Shown: piece by piece, positions 15,801 to 29,662 of the stretch
How positions within the stretch are numbered: the first letter of the stretch is position 1
Layout of the letters: every line of letters starts with the position of its first letter
From: Cristatella mucedo
Taxonomy: Eukaryota; Bryozoa; Phylactolaemata; Cristatellidae
Assembly (NCBI GenBank): GCA_009760855.2
Contig: WPIO01000174.1
Location: 1 to 64,000 of the forward strand
Length of the DNA stretch: 64,000 nucleotides
Direction: 5' to 3'
Translations under genes and position numbers: made by a program
The notes under the pieces: model-generated
What the model was told of the DNA's origin: nothing
The model's database searches: none
The model's input: the letters and a program-made list of their open reading frames with translations, nothing else

Positions 15801-16941
15801 GGGCAGATCACGAGGGAGGTGACCGAATGGTCATGTCATCAGATCATGAGGCTGGCGACCAAACAGGAATGTCAGCAGATCACCCGATTGGTGACAGAAC
15901 ACGAATGTCTGAAGATCAAGTGGTTGGCAAACAAAGACCCATGTCGGCTGATCACGAAGCACTGAATGTCCGGGTACGTCGTCAGATCGCGAGTCTGGTG
16001 ACAAATCACGCATGTCAGCAGATCACCAAATTGGTGACCGAACAGGCATGTCTGCAGAATACTAGATTGGCTAAGTAAGACGCATGTCGGCTGATCACGA
16101 AGCCTGTGAACGTCCGGACATGTCATCAGATCACGAGGCTGGTGATCAAACAGGCATTTAAGTATATCACCACATTGGTAAACGAGCAGGCATGTTTGAA
16201 GAGTCCGAGGTTCACAAACGCAGATGCATGTCAACAGATCACGAGGCTGGTGACCGAACATATATTTCTGTAGATCACCAGATTGGTGACCGAACAGGCA
16301 TGACTTAAGATCACAACGCTCGTAAACGAGGACGCATGTCGGCAGATCACGAGGGAGGTGACCGTATGGTAATGTCATCAGATCATGAGCCTGTCGACCA
16401 AGCAGGCATGTCAGCAGATCACCCGATACGTGACAGAACAGGAATGTCTGAAGATCAAGAGGTTGGCAAACAAAGACCCATGTCGGCTGATCACGAAGCC
16501 CCTGAATGTCCGGGTACGTCGTCAGATCGCGAGTCTGGTCACAAAACACGCATGTCAGCAGATCACCAGATTGGTGACCGAACAGGCATGTCTGCAGAAT
16601 ACTAGATTGTTTAAGTAAGATGCATGTCGGCTGATCACGAAGCCTGTGAACGTCCGGACATGTCATCAGATCACGAAGCCGGTGACCAAATAGGCATTTC
16701 AGCACATCGCCAGATTGGTGACCGAATGGGCATGTCAGCAGAATACCAGATTGGTGACCGAGAAGGCATGTCTGAAGAGTTCGAGGTATACAAACGCAGA
16801 TGCATGTCGGCAGATCACGAGGCTGGTGACCAAACATGCATTTCTAAAGATCATGAGCTTGGTGACCAAAAAGGCATGTCTGAAGATCACGAGGTTTGCA
16901 AACTAAGACGCATGTCGGCAGATCACGTGGCAGGTGAACCA
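826..16941. repeat. Higher-order repeat of 3.35-4.8 kb within the 36-bp array (four periods)
   Basis: A landmark segment reading ATGGGTCTCGG, in a GCAGGTGAAC(C/T)AATGGG context, recurs at 826, 4224, 7572, 12122 and 16942. This gives periods of 3,398, 3,348, 4,550 and 4,820 bp. Between landmarks the same ordered unit types recur: a block with VMSSDHE, a block with EAPER, the stop-bearing unit, then DHEACER. The longer periods contain extra blocks. Neither 3,398 nor 3,348 is a whole number of 36-bp units, so indels were copied along with the block. Confidence 0.8.
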
Positions 16942-19900
16942 ATGGGTCTCGGAAGATCACGAGGCTTGTGACCAAAGCGGCATTTGAGTAGATCGCCAGA
17001 TTGGTGACCGATCAGGCATGTCTTAAGCGTCTGAGGTTAACAAACGCAGATACATGTCGGCATATCACGAGGCTGGTGACCGAACACGCATTTTTGTAGA
17101 TCACCAGATTGGTGACTGAACAGGCATGTCTGAAGATCACAAGGTTAGTAGACGAGGATAGATGTCGGCAGATGACGAGGAAGGTGACCGGATGGTTACG
17201 TCACCACATCATGAGTTTCTCGACCAAGCAGGCATGTCTGCAGATCACCCGATTGGTGACAGGACAGGAATGTCTGAAGATCAGGAGGTTGGCTAACAAA
17301 GACCCGTGTCGGCTGATCAAGAAGCCCCTGAACGTCCAAGCATTTCGTCAGATCGCGAGTGTGGTGACAAAACACGCATGTAAGCAGATCACCAGATTGG
17401 TGACCCAACAGGCATGTCTGCAGAATACTAGATTAGCTAAGTAAGATGCATGTCGGCTGATCACGAAGCCTGTGAACGTCCGGACATGTCATCAGATCAC
17501 GAGGCTGGTGACAAAACAGGCATTACAGCCGATCATCACATTGGTGACAGAACAGGAATGTCTGAAGATCAGGAGGTTGGAAAACAATGAAATATGTCGG
17601 CTGATCGCGAAGCCCCTGAACGTCCGGGTATGTCGTCAGATCGCGAGTCTGGTGACAAATCACACATGTAAGCAGATCACCAAATTGATGATCGAACAGG
17701 CATGTCTGTAGAATACTAGATTGGCTAAGTAAGACGCATGTCCGCTGATCACGAAGGCTGTGAACGTCCGGGCATGTCTTTAGATCACGAGGCCAGTGAC
17801 AAAACAGACATTTCCGCTGATTTCCAGATTTGTGACCGAATGGGCATGTCAGCAGATCACCAGATTGGTGACCGAGCAGGTATGTCTGAAGAGTCCGAGA
17901 TTCACAAACGCAGATTCATGTCGGCAGATCACGAGGCTGGTGACCAAACAGGAATGTCAGCAGATCACCCGATTGGCGACAGAACCGGAATTTTTGAAGA
18001 TCAGGAGGTTGGCAAACAAAGACCCATGTCGGCTGATCACGAATCCCCTGAACGTCCGGGTAAGTCGTCAGATCGCGAGTCTGGTGACAAATCACGCATG
18101 TCAGCAGATCACCAAATTGGTGAACGAAAGGGCATGTCTGCAGAATACTAGATCGGCTAAGTAACACGCATGTCGGCTGATCACGAAGCCTGTGAACGTA
18201 TGGACATGTCATCAGATCACGAGGCTGGTGACCAAAGAGGCATTTCAGCAGATCACCCGATTGGTGACCGACATGGCATATGCGAAGATTACAAGGTTAG
18301 CAAACCAAGTCGCCAGTCGGTAGATCTTGAAGCCTGTCAACGTCGGGCCATGTCATTACATCACGGGGCTGTTGACGAAAAAGGCCTTTCGCCAGAACAC
18401 CAGATTAATGAGCGAACATGTGCTTTTGAAGATCACGAGGTTGGAAAACAAAAACGCATGTCGGCTGAAAACGAAGCCCCTGAATGTATGGACACGTCAT
18501 CAGATCGCAAGTCTGGTGACAAAACACGCATGTCAGTAGATCACCAGATTGGTGACCGAACAGGCATGTCTGCAGAATACTAGATTGGCTAAGTAAGTTG
18601 CATGTCCGCTAATCACGAAGCCTGTGAACGTTCAGACATGTCTTCAGATCACGAAGCCAGTGACAAAACAGGCATTTTAGCAGATCACGAGATTGGTGAC
18701 CGAATGGGCATGTCAGCAGATCACCAGATTGGTGACCGAGCAGGTATGTCTGAAAAGTGGGAGATTCACAAACGCAGATGCATGTCGGCAGATAACGAGG
18801 CTGGTTACCGAACATGCATTTCTGAAGATCACCAGATTGGTGACCGAACAGGCATGTCTGAAGATCACGAGGTTCGCAAAAGAGGACGCATGTCCGCAGA
18901 TCACGTGGCAGGTGACCGAATGGGCATCTCGGCAGATCACGAGGCTGGTGACAAAAGAGGCATTTAAGTAGATCACCAGATTGGTGACCGAGCAGGCATG
19001 TGTGAAGAGTCCGAGGTTCACAAACGCAGATGCATGTCGGCAGATCGAGAGGCTGGTGTCCGATCATGCATTTCTGTAGATCACCAGATTGGTGACCGAA
19101 CAGGCATGTCTGCAGAATACTAGATTGGCTAAGTAAGACGCATGTCCACTGATCACGAAGCCTCTGAACGTTCGGACATGTCTTCAGATCACGAGGCTGG
19201 TGACAAAACAGGCATTTAAGTAGATCACCAGATTGGTGACCGAGCAGGCATGTCTGAAGAGTCCGAAGTTAACAAACGCAGATGCATGTCGGCAGATCAC
19301 GAGGCTGGCAACCGATCATGCATTTCTGTAGATCACCAGATTGGTGACCGAACAGGCTTGTCTCAAGATCACAAGGTTGGCAAACGAGGACGGATGTGGG
19401 CAGATCACGAGGGAGGTGAGCGAATGGTCATGTCATCAGATCATGAGGCTGTCGACCAAACAGAAATGTCAGCAGATCACCCGATTTGTGACCGAACAGG
19501 AATGTCTGAAGATCAAGAGGTTGGCAAACAAAGACCCATGTCGGCTGATCACGGAGCCCCTGAACGTCCTGGTACGTCGTCAGATCGCGAGTCTGGTGAC
19601 AAGTCATGCATGTCAGCAGATCACCAAATTGGTGACCGAACAGGCATGTCTGCAGAATACTAGATTGGCTAAGTAAGACGCATGTCGGCTGATCACGAAG
19701 CCTGTGAACATCCGGACATGTTATCGGATCACGGGGCTGGTGACCAAAAAGGCATTTAGGCAGATCACCAGATTGGCGACCGAATAAGCATGTCAGCAGA
19801 TCACCAGATTGGTGACCGAGCAGGCCTGTCTGAAGAGTTCGAAGTTCACAAACGCAGATGCATGGCGGCAGACCACGAGGCTGGTGACCGAACATGCATT

Positions 19901-22769
19901 TCTGAAGATCACGAGCTAGGTGACCGAACAGGCATGTCTGAAGATCGCGAGGCCTGCAAACGAGGACGCATGTCGGCAGATCACGTGGCAGGGGACCGAA
20001 TGGGCATCTCGGCAGATCACGAGGCTGGTGACCAAACAGGCATTAAGGTAGATCACCTGATTAGTGACCGAGCAGGCATGTCTGAAGAGTCCGAGGTTCA
20101 CAAACGCAGATGCATGTCGGCAGATCACGAGGCTGGTGACCGAACATGCATTTCTTAAGATCACCAGATTGGTGACCGAACAGGCATGTCAGCAGATCAC
20201 CCGATTGGTGACAGAACAGGAATGTCCAAAGATCAGGAGGTTGGCAAACAAAGACCCATGTCGGCTGATCACGAAGCCCCTGAACGTCCGGGGATGTCAT
20301 CAGATCGCGAGTCTGGTGACAAAATACGCATGTCAGCAGATCACCAGATTGGTGACGGAGCAGGCATGTCTGAAGAGTCCGAGGTTCACAAACGCAGATG
20401 CATGTCGGCAGATCACGAGGCTGGTGACCGAACATGCATTTCTGTAGATCACGAGCTTGGTTACCGAACAGGCATGTTTGAAGATCACGAGGTTTGGAAA
20501 CGAGGACGCATGTCGGCAGATCACGTGGGAGGTGGCCGAATGGGCATCTCCGCGGATCACGAGGCTGGTGATCAAACAGGCATTTAAGTAGATCACCTGA
20601 TTAGTGACCGAGCAGGCATGTCTGAAGAGTCCGAGGTTCACAAACGCAGATGCATGTCGGCAGATCACGAGGCTGGTGACCGAACATGAATTTATGTAGA
20701 TCACCAGATTAGTGACCAAACAGGCATGTCTGAAGATCACAAGGTTGGCAAACGAGGACGAGTGTTGGCAGATCACGAGGTAGGTGACCAAATAGTCATG
20801 TTATCAGATCATGAGGCTGTCGACCAAAGAGGCATGTCAGCAGATCACCAGATTGGTGACAGAACCTGAATTTCTGAAGATCAGGAGGTTGGCAAGCAAA
20901 TTCCCATGTCGGCTGATCACGAAACCCCCGAACTTGCGGGCATGTCGTCAGATCGCGAGTCTAGTGACAAAACACGCATGTCACTAAATCACCAGGTTGG
21001 TGACCGAACAGGCATGCCTGCAGAATACTAGATTGGCTAAGTAAAACGCATGCTGGCTGATCACGAAGCCTGTGAACGTCCGGACATGTAATCAGATCAC
21101 GAGGCTGGTGACCAAACAGGTTTTTCGGCAGATCACTAGATTGGTGACCGAAATGGCATGTCTGATGATCACAAGGTTGGCAAACGAGGTCGCATGTCGG
21201 CAGATCACGAGGTAGGTGAGCGCATGGACATGTAATCAGATCACGAGGCTGTCGACGAAACAGGCATGTCAGATGATCACCCAATTGGTGACAGATATGG
21301 CATATGTGAAGATTACGAGGTTAGCAAACCAAGTCTCCTGTTGGTAGATTTCGAAGCCTGTCAACGTTGGGCCATGTCATCACATCACGAGGCTGTTGAC
21401 GAATTAGGCGTTTCGCAGGAACACCAGATTAATGAGGGAACAGGTGCTTCTGAAGATCACGAGGTTTCCAAACGAAGAAGTATGTTGGCACATCACGAAG
21501 CCCCTGAACGTCCAGGCATGTCATCAGATCACGAGGGTAGTGACTAAATAGGCGTTTCAGCAGATCACCAGATCGGTGACCGAGCATGCATGTTTGAAGA
21601 GTCCGAGGATCATAAACGCAGATGCATGTTGGCGGATCACGAGGCTGGTGATCGAACCGGCATTTCAGCAGATCATGAGATTGGTGACTGAACAGACGTG
21701 TCTGGAGATCACGATGTTGGAAAACGAGGACGCATGTCGTCAGAACGCGAGGTAGGTAACCGAATGGTCATGTCATCAGATCACGAGGCTGTAGACAAAA
21801 CACGCATGTCAGCAGATCACCATATTGGTGATGGAACAGGCATGTCTGCAGATTACTAGGTTGGCTAAGAAGAAGCATGTTGGCTGATCACTAAGCCTGT
21901 GAACGAGATGCCACGTCATCAGATCACGTGGCTGGTTACCGAACCGGCATTTCAGCAGATCGCCGGATTGGTGACCGAACAGGCATGTCTGAAGATGACG
22001 AGGTTTGAAAACGAAGACGCATGTCGGCAGATCACAACGCATGTTAACGTCCTAGCATACCATTAGATCACGAGGCTGGTGACCAATCAGACATATCAGC
22101 AGATCACCAGATTGGTGACCAAACTGGCATATCCGAAGATCACGAGGGTTGGCAATTGAAGACGCATGTCGGCAACTCACGAAGCCTTTAAACGTCAAGG
22201 CATGTCATCACATCACGAGGCTGGTACGTAACCGGTTTATCACCAGAAATCCTGAATAATGAGCGAAGGGTCACACCTGAAGATCACGAGGTTGAAAACG
22301 AAGAAGCATGTCGGAACATGACGAAGTCCTTGACCGACCGGGCATGTCATCAGACCACGAGGCTAGTGACCAAACAGGCTTTTCAGCTGATCACCAGATG
22401 CGTGACCGAACTGGTATGTCTCAAGATCTAAAGGTCGGCAAACAAAAACGCATGTCGGCTGATCACGAAGCCCCTGAACATCTAGGCATGTCATCAGATC
22501 GCAAGTCTAGGAACAAAACACGCATGTAAGATGATCACCAGATTGGTGACCGAACAAGCATGTCTGCAGATAACTAGATTGGCTAAGTAAGACGCATGTC
22601 GGCAGATCACGAAGCCTGTAAACGTCCGGGCATGTCATCAGATCACGAGGCTGGTGACGAAACAGGCATTTCAGAAGATCACCAGAGTGGTGACCGAACT
22701 AGAATGTCTGAAGAGTCCGAGGTTCACAAACGCAGGCGCAAGTCAAGAGATCACAAGCCAGGTGACCGC

Positions 22770-25700
22770 ACATGCATTTCAGCAGATCACCAGATTGGTG
22801 ACCGAACAGGCATGTCTGAAGATCACAAGGTTGGCAAACGAGGACGCATGTCGGCAGATTACGAGGTAGGTGACCGCATGGACATGTCATCAGATCACGA
22901 GGCTGTCGACGAAACAGGCGTGTCAGCAGATCACCCGATTAGTGACCGACATGGCATATGCGAAGATTACGAGGTTAGCACACCAAGTCGCATGTCGGTA
23001 GATCTCGAAGCCTGTAAACGTCGGGCCATGTCATCACATCACGAGGCTGTTGACGAAACAGGCGTTTCGCCAGAACACCAGATTAATGAGTGAACAGGTG
23101 ATTCTAAAGATCACGAGGTTGGCAAACGAAGAAGTATGTCGGCACTTCACGAAGCCCCCTAACGTCCAGGCATGTCATCTGATCACGAGGCTTATAACCA
23201 AAATAGGCTTTTCAGCAGATCACCAGAGGCATGACCAAGCTTGAATGTCTGAAGATCAGGAGGTTGGCGAACGAATACGAATGTCGGCTGATCAAGAAGC
23301 CCCTGAACGTTTGGGCATGTCATCAGATCACAAGTCTGGTGACAAAAAACGCATGTCAGCAGATCACCAGATTGGTGAGCGAACAGGCGTGTCTGCAGAA
23401 TACTAGATTGGCTAAGTAAGACGCATGTCCGCTGATCACAAAGCCTGTGAACGTCCGGACATGTCATCAGATCACGAGGCTAGTCACAAAACAGGCATTT
23501 CAGCAGATCACCAGATTGGTGACCGAATAGGCATGTCAGAAGATCACCAGATTGGTGACCGAAACGGCATGTCTGAAGATCACGAGGTTTGCAAACGGAG
23601 AACGCATGTCGGCAGAACACGTGGCAGGTGACCGAATGGCCATCTCGGCAGATCACGAGGCTAGTGACCAAACAGGCATTTGAGTAGATCACCAGATAGG
23701 TGACCAAGCAGGCATGTCTGAAGAGTCCGAGGTTCACAAACGCAGATGGATGTCGGCAGATCACGAGGCTGGTGACCGCACATGCATTTCTGTAGATCAC
23801 GAGCTCTGTGACCGAAAAGGCATGTCTGAAGATCGCGAGGTTTGCAAAGGAGGATGCATGTCGGCAGATCACGTGGCAGGTGACCGAATGGGCATCTCGG
23901 CAGATCACAAGGCTTGTTACTGAACAAGCATTTAAGTAGATCACCAGATTGGTGACCGAACAGGCATGTCTGAAGCGTCCGAGGTTCACAAACGCAGATG
24001 CATGTCGGCAGATCACGACGCTAGTGACCGAACATGCATTTCTGTAGATCACCAGATTGGTGACCGAGCAGGCATGTGTGAAGATCACAAGGTTGGCAAA
24101 CGAGGATGCATGTCGGCAGATCACGAGGGAGGTGACCGAATGGTCATGTCATCAGATCATAAGGCTGTCGTCCAAACAGGCACGTCAGCAGCTCACCCGA
24201 TTGGTGACAGAACCGGAATGTCTGAAGATCAGGAGCCTGGCAAACAGAGACCCATGTCGGCTGATCACGAAGCCCCAGAAGGTCCGGGCATGTCGTCAGA
24301 TCGCGAGTCTGCTGACAAATCACGCATGTCAGCAGATCACCAGATTGGTGACCGAACAGGCATGTCTGCAGAATACTAGATTGGCTAAGTAAGACGCATG
24401 TCGGCTGATCACGAAGCCTGTGAACGCCTGGACATGTCATCAGGTCACGAGGCTAGTGACCAAACAGGCATTCAGCAGATCACCAGATTGGTGATCGAAT
24501 GGGCATGTCAGCAGATCACCAGATTGGTGACCGAGCAGGCATGTCTGAAGAGTCCGAGGTTCACAAACGCAGATGCATGTTGGCAGATCACGAGGCTTGT
24601 CACCGAACATGCATTTCTGTAGATCACGAGCTTGGTGACCGAACAGCCATGTCTGAAGATCCCAAGGTTTGCAAACGAGGACGCATGTCGGCACATCACG
24701 TGGCAGGTGACCGAATCGGCATCTCGGCAGATCACGAGGCTAGTGACCAAACAGGCATTTGAGTAGATCACCAGATAGGTGACCAAGCAGGCATGTCTGA
24801 AGAGTCCGAGGTTCACAAACGCAGATGCATGTCGGCAGATCACGAGGCTGGTGACCGAACATGCATTTCTGAAGATCACCTGATTGGTGACCGAACAGGC
24901 ATGTCTGAAGATCACACGGTTGGCAAACGAGGAGGCATGTCGGCAGATCACGAGGGAGGTGACCGAATGGTCATGTTATCTGATCATGAGTCTGTCGACC
25001 AAACAGGCATGTCAGCAGATCACCCGATTGGTGACAGAAAAGGAATGTCTGAAGATCAGGAGGTTGGTAAACAAAGACCCATGTCGGCTGATCACGAAGC
25101 CTCTGAACGTCCGGGGATGTCTTCAGATCGCGAGTCTGGTGATAAAACACGCATGTCAGCAGATCACCAGATTGGTGACCGAACAGGCATGTCTGCAGAA
25201 TACTAGATTGGCTAAGCAAGACGCATGTCGGCTGATCACGAAGCCTGTGAACGTCCGGACATGTGATCAGATCACGAGGCTGGTGACCAAACAGGCATTT
25301 CAGCAGATCACCAGATTGGTGATTGAATGGGCATGTCAGCAGATCACCAGATTGGTGACCGAGCAGGTATGTCTGAAGAGTCCGAGGTTCACAAACGCAG
25401 ATGCATGTCGGCAGATAACGAGGCTGGTGACCGAACATGCATTTCTGAAGATCACCAGATTGGTGACCGAACAGGCATGTCTGAAGATCACAAGGTTCGC
25501 AAACGAGGACGCATGTCGGCAGATTACGAGGTAGGTTACCGCATGGACATGTCATCAGATCACGAGGCTGTCGATGAAATAGGCATGTCAGCAGATCACC
25601 CGATTAGTGACCGACATGGCATATGCGAAGATTACGAGGTTAGCACACCAAGTCGCATTTCGGTAGATCTCGAAGCCTTTAAACGTCGGGCTGTGTCATC

Positions 25701-27975
25701 ACATCACGAGGCTGTTGACGAAACAGGCGTTTCGCCAGAACACCAGATTAATGAGTGAACAGGTGCTTCTAAAGATCACGAGGTTGGCAAACGAAGAAGT
25801 ATGTCGGCACTTCACGAAGCCCCCTAACGTCCAGGCATGTCATCTGATCACGAGGCTTATAACCAAAATAGGCTTTTCAGCAGATCACCAGAGGCGTGAC
25901 CAAGCTTGAATGTCTGAAGATCAGGAGGTTGGCGAACGAATACGAATGTCGGCTGATCACGAAGCCCCTGAACGTTTGGGCATGTCATCAGATCACAAGT
26001 CTGGTGACAAAAAACGCATGTCAGCAGATCACCAGATTGGTGAGCGAACAGGCGTGTCTGCAGAATACTAGATTGGCTAAGTAAGACGCATTTCCGCTGA
26101 TCACAAAGCCTGTGAACGTCCGGACGTGTCATCAGATCACGAGGCTAGTCACAAAACAGGCATTTCAGCAGATCACCAGATTGGTGACCGAATAGGCATG
26201 TCAGAAGATCACCAGATTGGTGACCGAAACGGCATGTCTGAAGATCACGAGGTTTGCAAACGGAGAACGCATGTCGGCAGAACACGTGGCAGGTGACCGA
26301 ATGGCCATCTCGGCAGATCACGAGGCTAGTGACCAAACAGGCATTTGAGTAGATCACCAGATAGGTGACCAAGCAGGCATGTCTGAAGAGTCCGAGGTTC
26401 ACAAACGCAGATGGATGTCGGCAGATCACGAGGCTGGTGACCGCACATGCATTTCTGTAGATCACGAGCTCTGTGACCGAAAAGGCATGTCTGAAGATCA
26501 CGAGGTTTGCAAAGGAGGATGCATGTCGGCAGATCACGTGGCAGGTGACCGAATGGGCATCTCGGCAGATCACAAGGCTTGTTACTGAACAAGCATTTAA
26601 GTAGATCACCAGATTGGTGACCGAACAGGCATGTCTGAAGCGTCCGAGGTTCACAAACGCAGATGCATGTCGGCAGATCACGACGCTAGTGACCGAACAT
26701 GCATTTCTGTAGATCACCAGATTGTTGACCGAGCAGGCATGTCTGAAGATCACAAGGTTGGCAAACAAAGATGCATGTCGGCAGATAACGAGGGAGGTGA
26801 CCGAATGGTCATGTCATCAGATCATAAGGCTGTCGTCCAAACAGGCACGTCAGCAGCTCACCCGATTGGTGACAGAACCGGAATGTCTGAAGATCAGGTG
26901 CCTGGCAAACAGAGACCCATGTCGGCTGATCACGAAGCCCCAGAAGGTCCGGGCATGTCGTCAGATCGCGAGTCTGCTGACAAATCACGCATGTCAGCAG
27001 ATCACCAGATTGGTGACCGAACAGGCATGTCTGCAGAATACTAGATTGGCTAAGTAAGACGCATGTCGGCTGATCACGAAGCCTGTGAACGCCTGGACAT
27101 GTCATCAGGTTACGAGGCTGGTGACCAAACAGGCATTCAGCAGATCACCAGATTGGTGATCGAATGGGCATGTCAGCAGATCACCAGATTGGTGACCGAG
27201 CAGGCATGTCTGAAGAGTCCGAGGTTCACAAACGCAGATGCATGTTGGCAGATCACGAGGCTTGTCACCGAACATGCATTTCTGTAGATCACGAGCTTGG
27301 TGACCGAACAGCCATGTCTGAAGATCCCAAGGTTTGCAAACGAGGACGCATGTCGGCACATCCCGTGGCAGGTGACCGAATCGGCACCTCGGCAGATCAC
27401 GAGGCTAGTGACCAAACAGGCATTTGAGTAGATCACCAGATAGGTGACCAAGCAGGCATGTCTGAAGAGTCCGAGGTTCACAAACGCAGATGCATGTCGG
27501 CAGATCACGAGGCTGGTGACCGAACATGCATTTCTGAAGATCAACTGATTGGTGACCGAACAGGCATGTCTGAAGATCACACGGTTGGCAAACGAGGAGG
27601 CATGTCTGCAGATCACGAGGGAGGTGACCGAATGGTCATGTCATCTGATCATGAGTCTGTCGACCAAACAGGCATGTCAGCAGATCACCCGATTGGTGAC
27701 AGAAAAGGAATGTCTGAAGATCAGGAGGTTGGTAAACAAAGACCCATGTCGGCTGATCACGAAGCCCCTGAACGTCTGGGGATGTCTTCAGATCGCGAGT
27801 CTGGTGATAAAACACGCATGTCAGCAGATCACCAGATTGGTGACCGAACAGGCATGTCTGCAGAATACTAGATTGGCTAAGTAAGACGCATTTCGGCTGA
27901 TCACGAAGCCTGTGAACGTCCTGACATGACATCAGATCACGAGGCTGGAGACCAAACAGGCATTTCAGCAGATCA
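22770..27975. repeat. Tandem pair of 2,665-bp higher-order repeats
   Basis: Sequence from about 22,770 recurs at about 25,435 with a constant offset of 2,665 bp and only scattered substitutions. For example, landmarks at 23,230, 23,966, 24,398 and 24,793 recur at 25,895, 26,631, 27,063 and 27,458. The second copy loses similarity near 27,975. The period equals 74 units plus one base. The extra base (GGAGAACGC in place of GAGGACGC near 23,595) is present in both copies, so it preceded this recent duplication. Boundaries are approximate. Confidence 0.85.
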
Positions 27976-29662
27976 CCAGATATGTGGCCGAACAGGCTTG
28001 TCTGAAGATCACGAGGCTGGTGACCCGACAGGCACGGCAGCAGATCCCCAGATTGGTGAGAAGACAGGCACGTGTAAAGATTACGAGGTTGGCAAACTAA
28101 GACGCATGTCGCCAGATCACGAGGCTGGTAAACAAACGGGCATTTTGGAAGAACAGGAGATTCGGGAACAAACAAGTATGTCGGCCGATAACTATATCGG
28201 TGATTGCACAGGCTTGCCTGAAGATCACGAGGTTGGCAAACAAAGACGCATATCGGCAGATCACGATTCCTGTGACCGAACAAGCGTCTCGGCAGTTTCC
28301 CAGACTGGTGACGAAACTGGCATGTATGCAGATCACCAGATTGGTGACCGGATCGGCATGTCTGAAGATCACGAGGTTGGCAACTGAAAAAGCATATTGG
28401 CAGATCACGAAGCCTGTGTGCGTCCGGGCATCTCGGCAGATCACGAGGCTGGTGACCAAACAGGCATGTCAGCAGATCATAACATTGGTGGGGGAACAGG
28501 CATATCCGAAGAGCACGAGGGTTGGCAAACGGAGACGCATGTCGGCTGATCACGAAGCCCCTGAACGTATGGACATGTCATCAGATCGCGAGTCTGGTGA
28601 CAAAACACGCATGTCAGCAGATCACCAGATTGGTGACCGAACAGGCATGTCTGCAGAATACAAGATTGGCTAAGTAAGACGCATGTCCGCTGATCACGAA
28701 GCCTGTGAACGTCCGAGCATGTCGTCAGATCACGAGGCTTCTGACCAAACAGGCGTTTCAGCAGATCACCAGATTATTGACGGAACTGGCATATCTGTAG
28801 ATCACGAGGTTGGCAGAAGAAAAAGCATGGGCAGATCACGAGGCTGGTGACCGAAAGGGCATCTCGGTAGTTCACGAGGCTGGTGACCATACTGGCATGT
28901 GAGCAGATTACCAGATTGGTGACCGAACAGCCGTGTCTGAAGATCACGTGGTTGGCAAACGAAGAAGCATGTTGGCGCATTACGAGGCACGTGACCAAAA
29001 GGGCATCTTGGCAGTTCACGAGGCTGGTGACCGTACAGGCATGTCAGCAGATCACCATATATGTGACTGAACAGGCATGTCCGAAGATCACGAGGTTGGC
29101 AAACGAATATGCTTGTCGGCAGATCACGATGTCTGTGAACGACCGGGTATGTCGTCAGATCACGAGGCTGGTGACCAAACAGGCATTTCAGCAGATCACC
29201 AGATATGTGACCGAAGAGGCATGTCTGAAGACGACGAGGTTGGCAAACGAAGACGCATGTCGGCAGATCACGAAGCCTGCGAACGTCTGGGCATGTCGGC
29301 AGTTTGCGAGACTGGTGACCAAACGGGCATGTGAGCTGTCCATCAGATTGGTGACCGAACAGGCATGTCTAAAGATCACGAGCTCGGCAAGTGAAGACGC
29401 ATGGTGGCAGATCACGAGGTTGGCAACCGGAAACTCATCATGGCAGATCATGAGATTGTTGAACGAACAAGCATGTCGGTAGATCAACCAGATTTGTGAG
29501 CGAACAGGTCTGTCTGAAGATCATGTAGTTGGCAAACGAAGACACATTTAGGCAGATCACGACGCTGGTGACAGAACTGGCATCTCGGCAGATCCCGAGG
29601 CTGGTGACTGAACAGGCATCTCTGCACAGCACGATGTTTGCAAACGAAGATCATCGTTGGCT
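27976..29662. repeat. Diverged 3' edge of the 36-bp array
   Basis: Units here still keep the 36-bp spacing and the GATCAC and GGTGAC cores but differ much more from each other than those further left. Examples are units reading ADPQIGEKTGTCK or AVCETGDQTGMxA. Divergent edge units beside homogenised inner units are typical of arrays maintained by unequal exchange. No higher-order period is visible in this edge. Confidence 0.75.
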
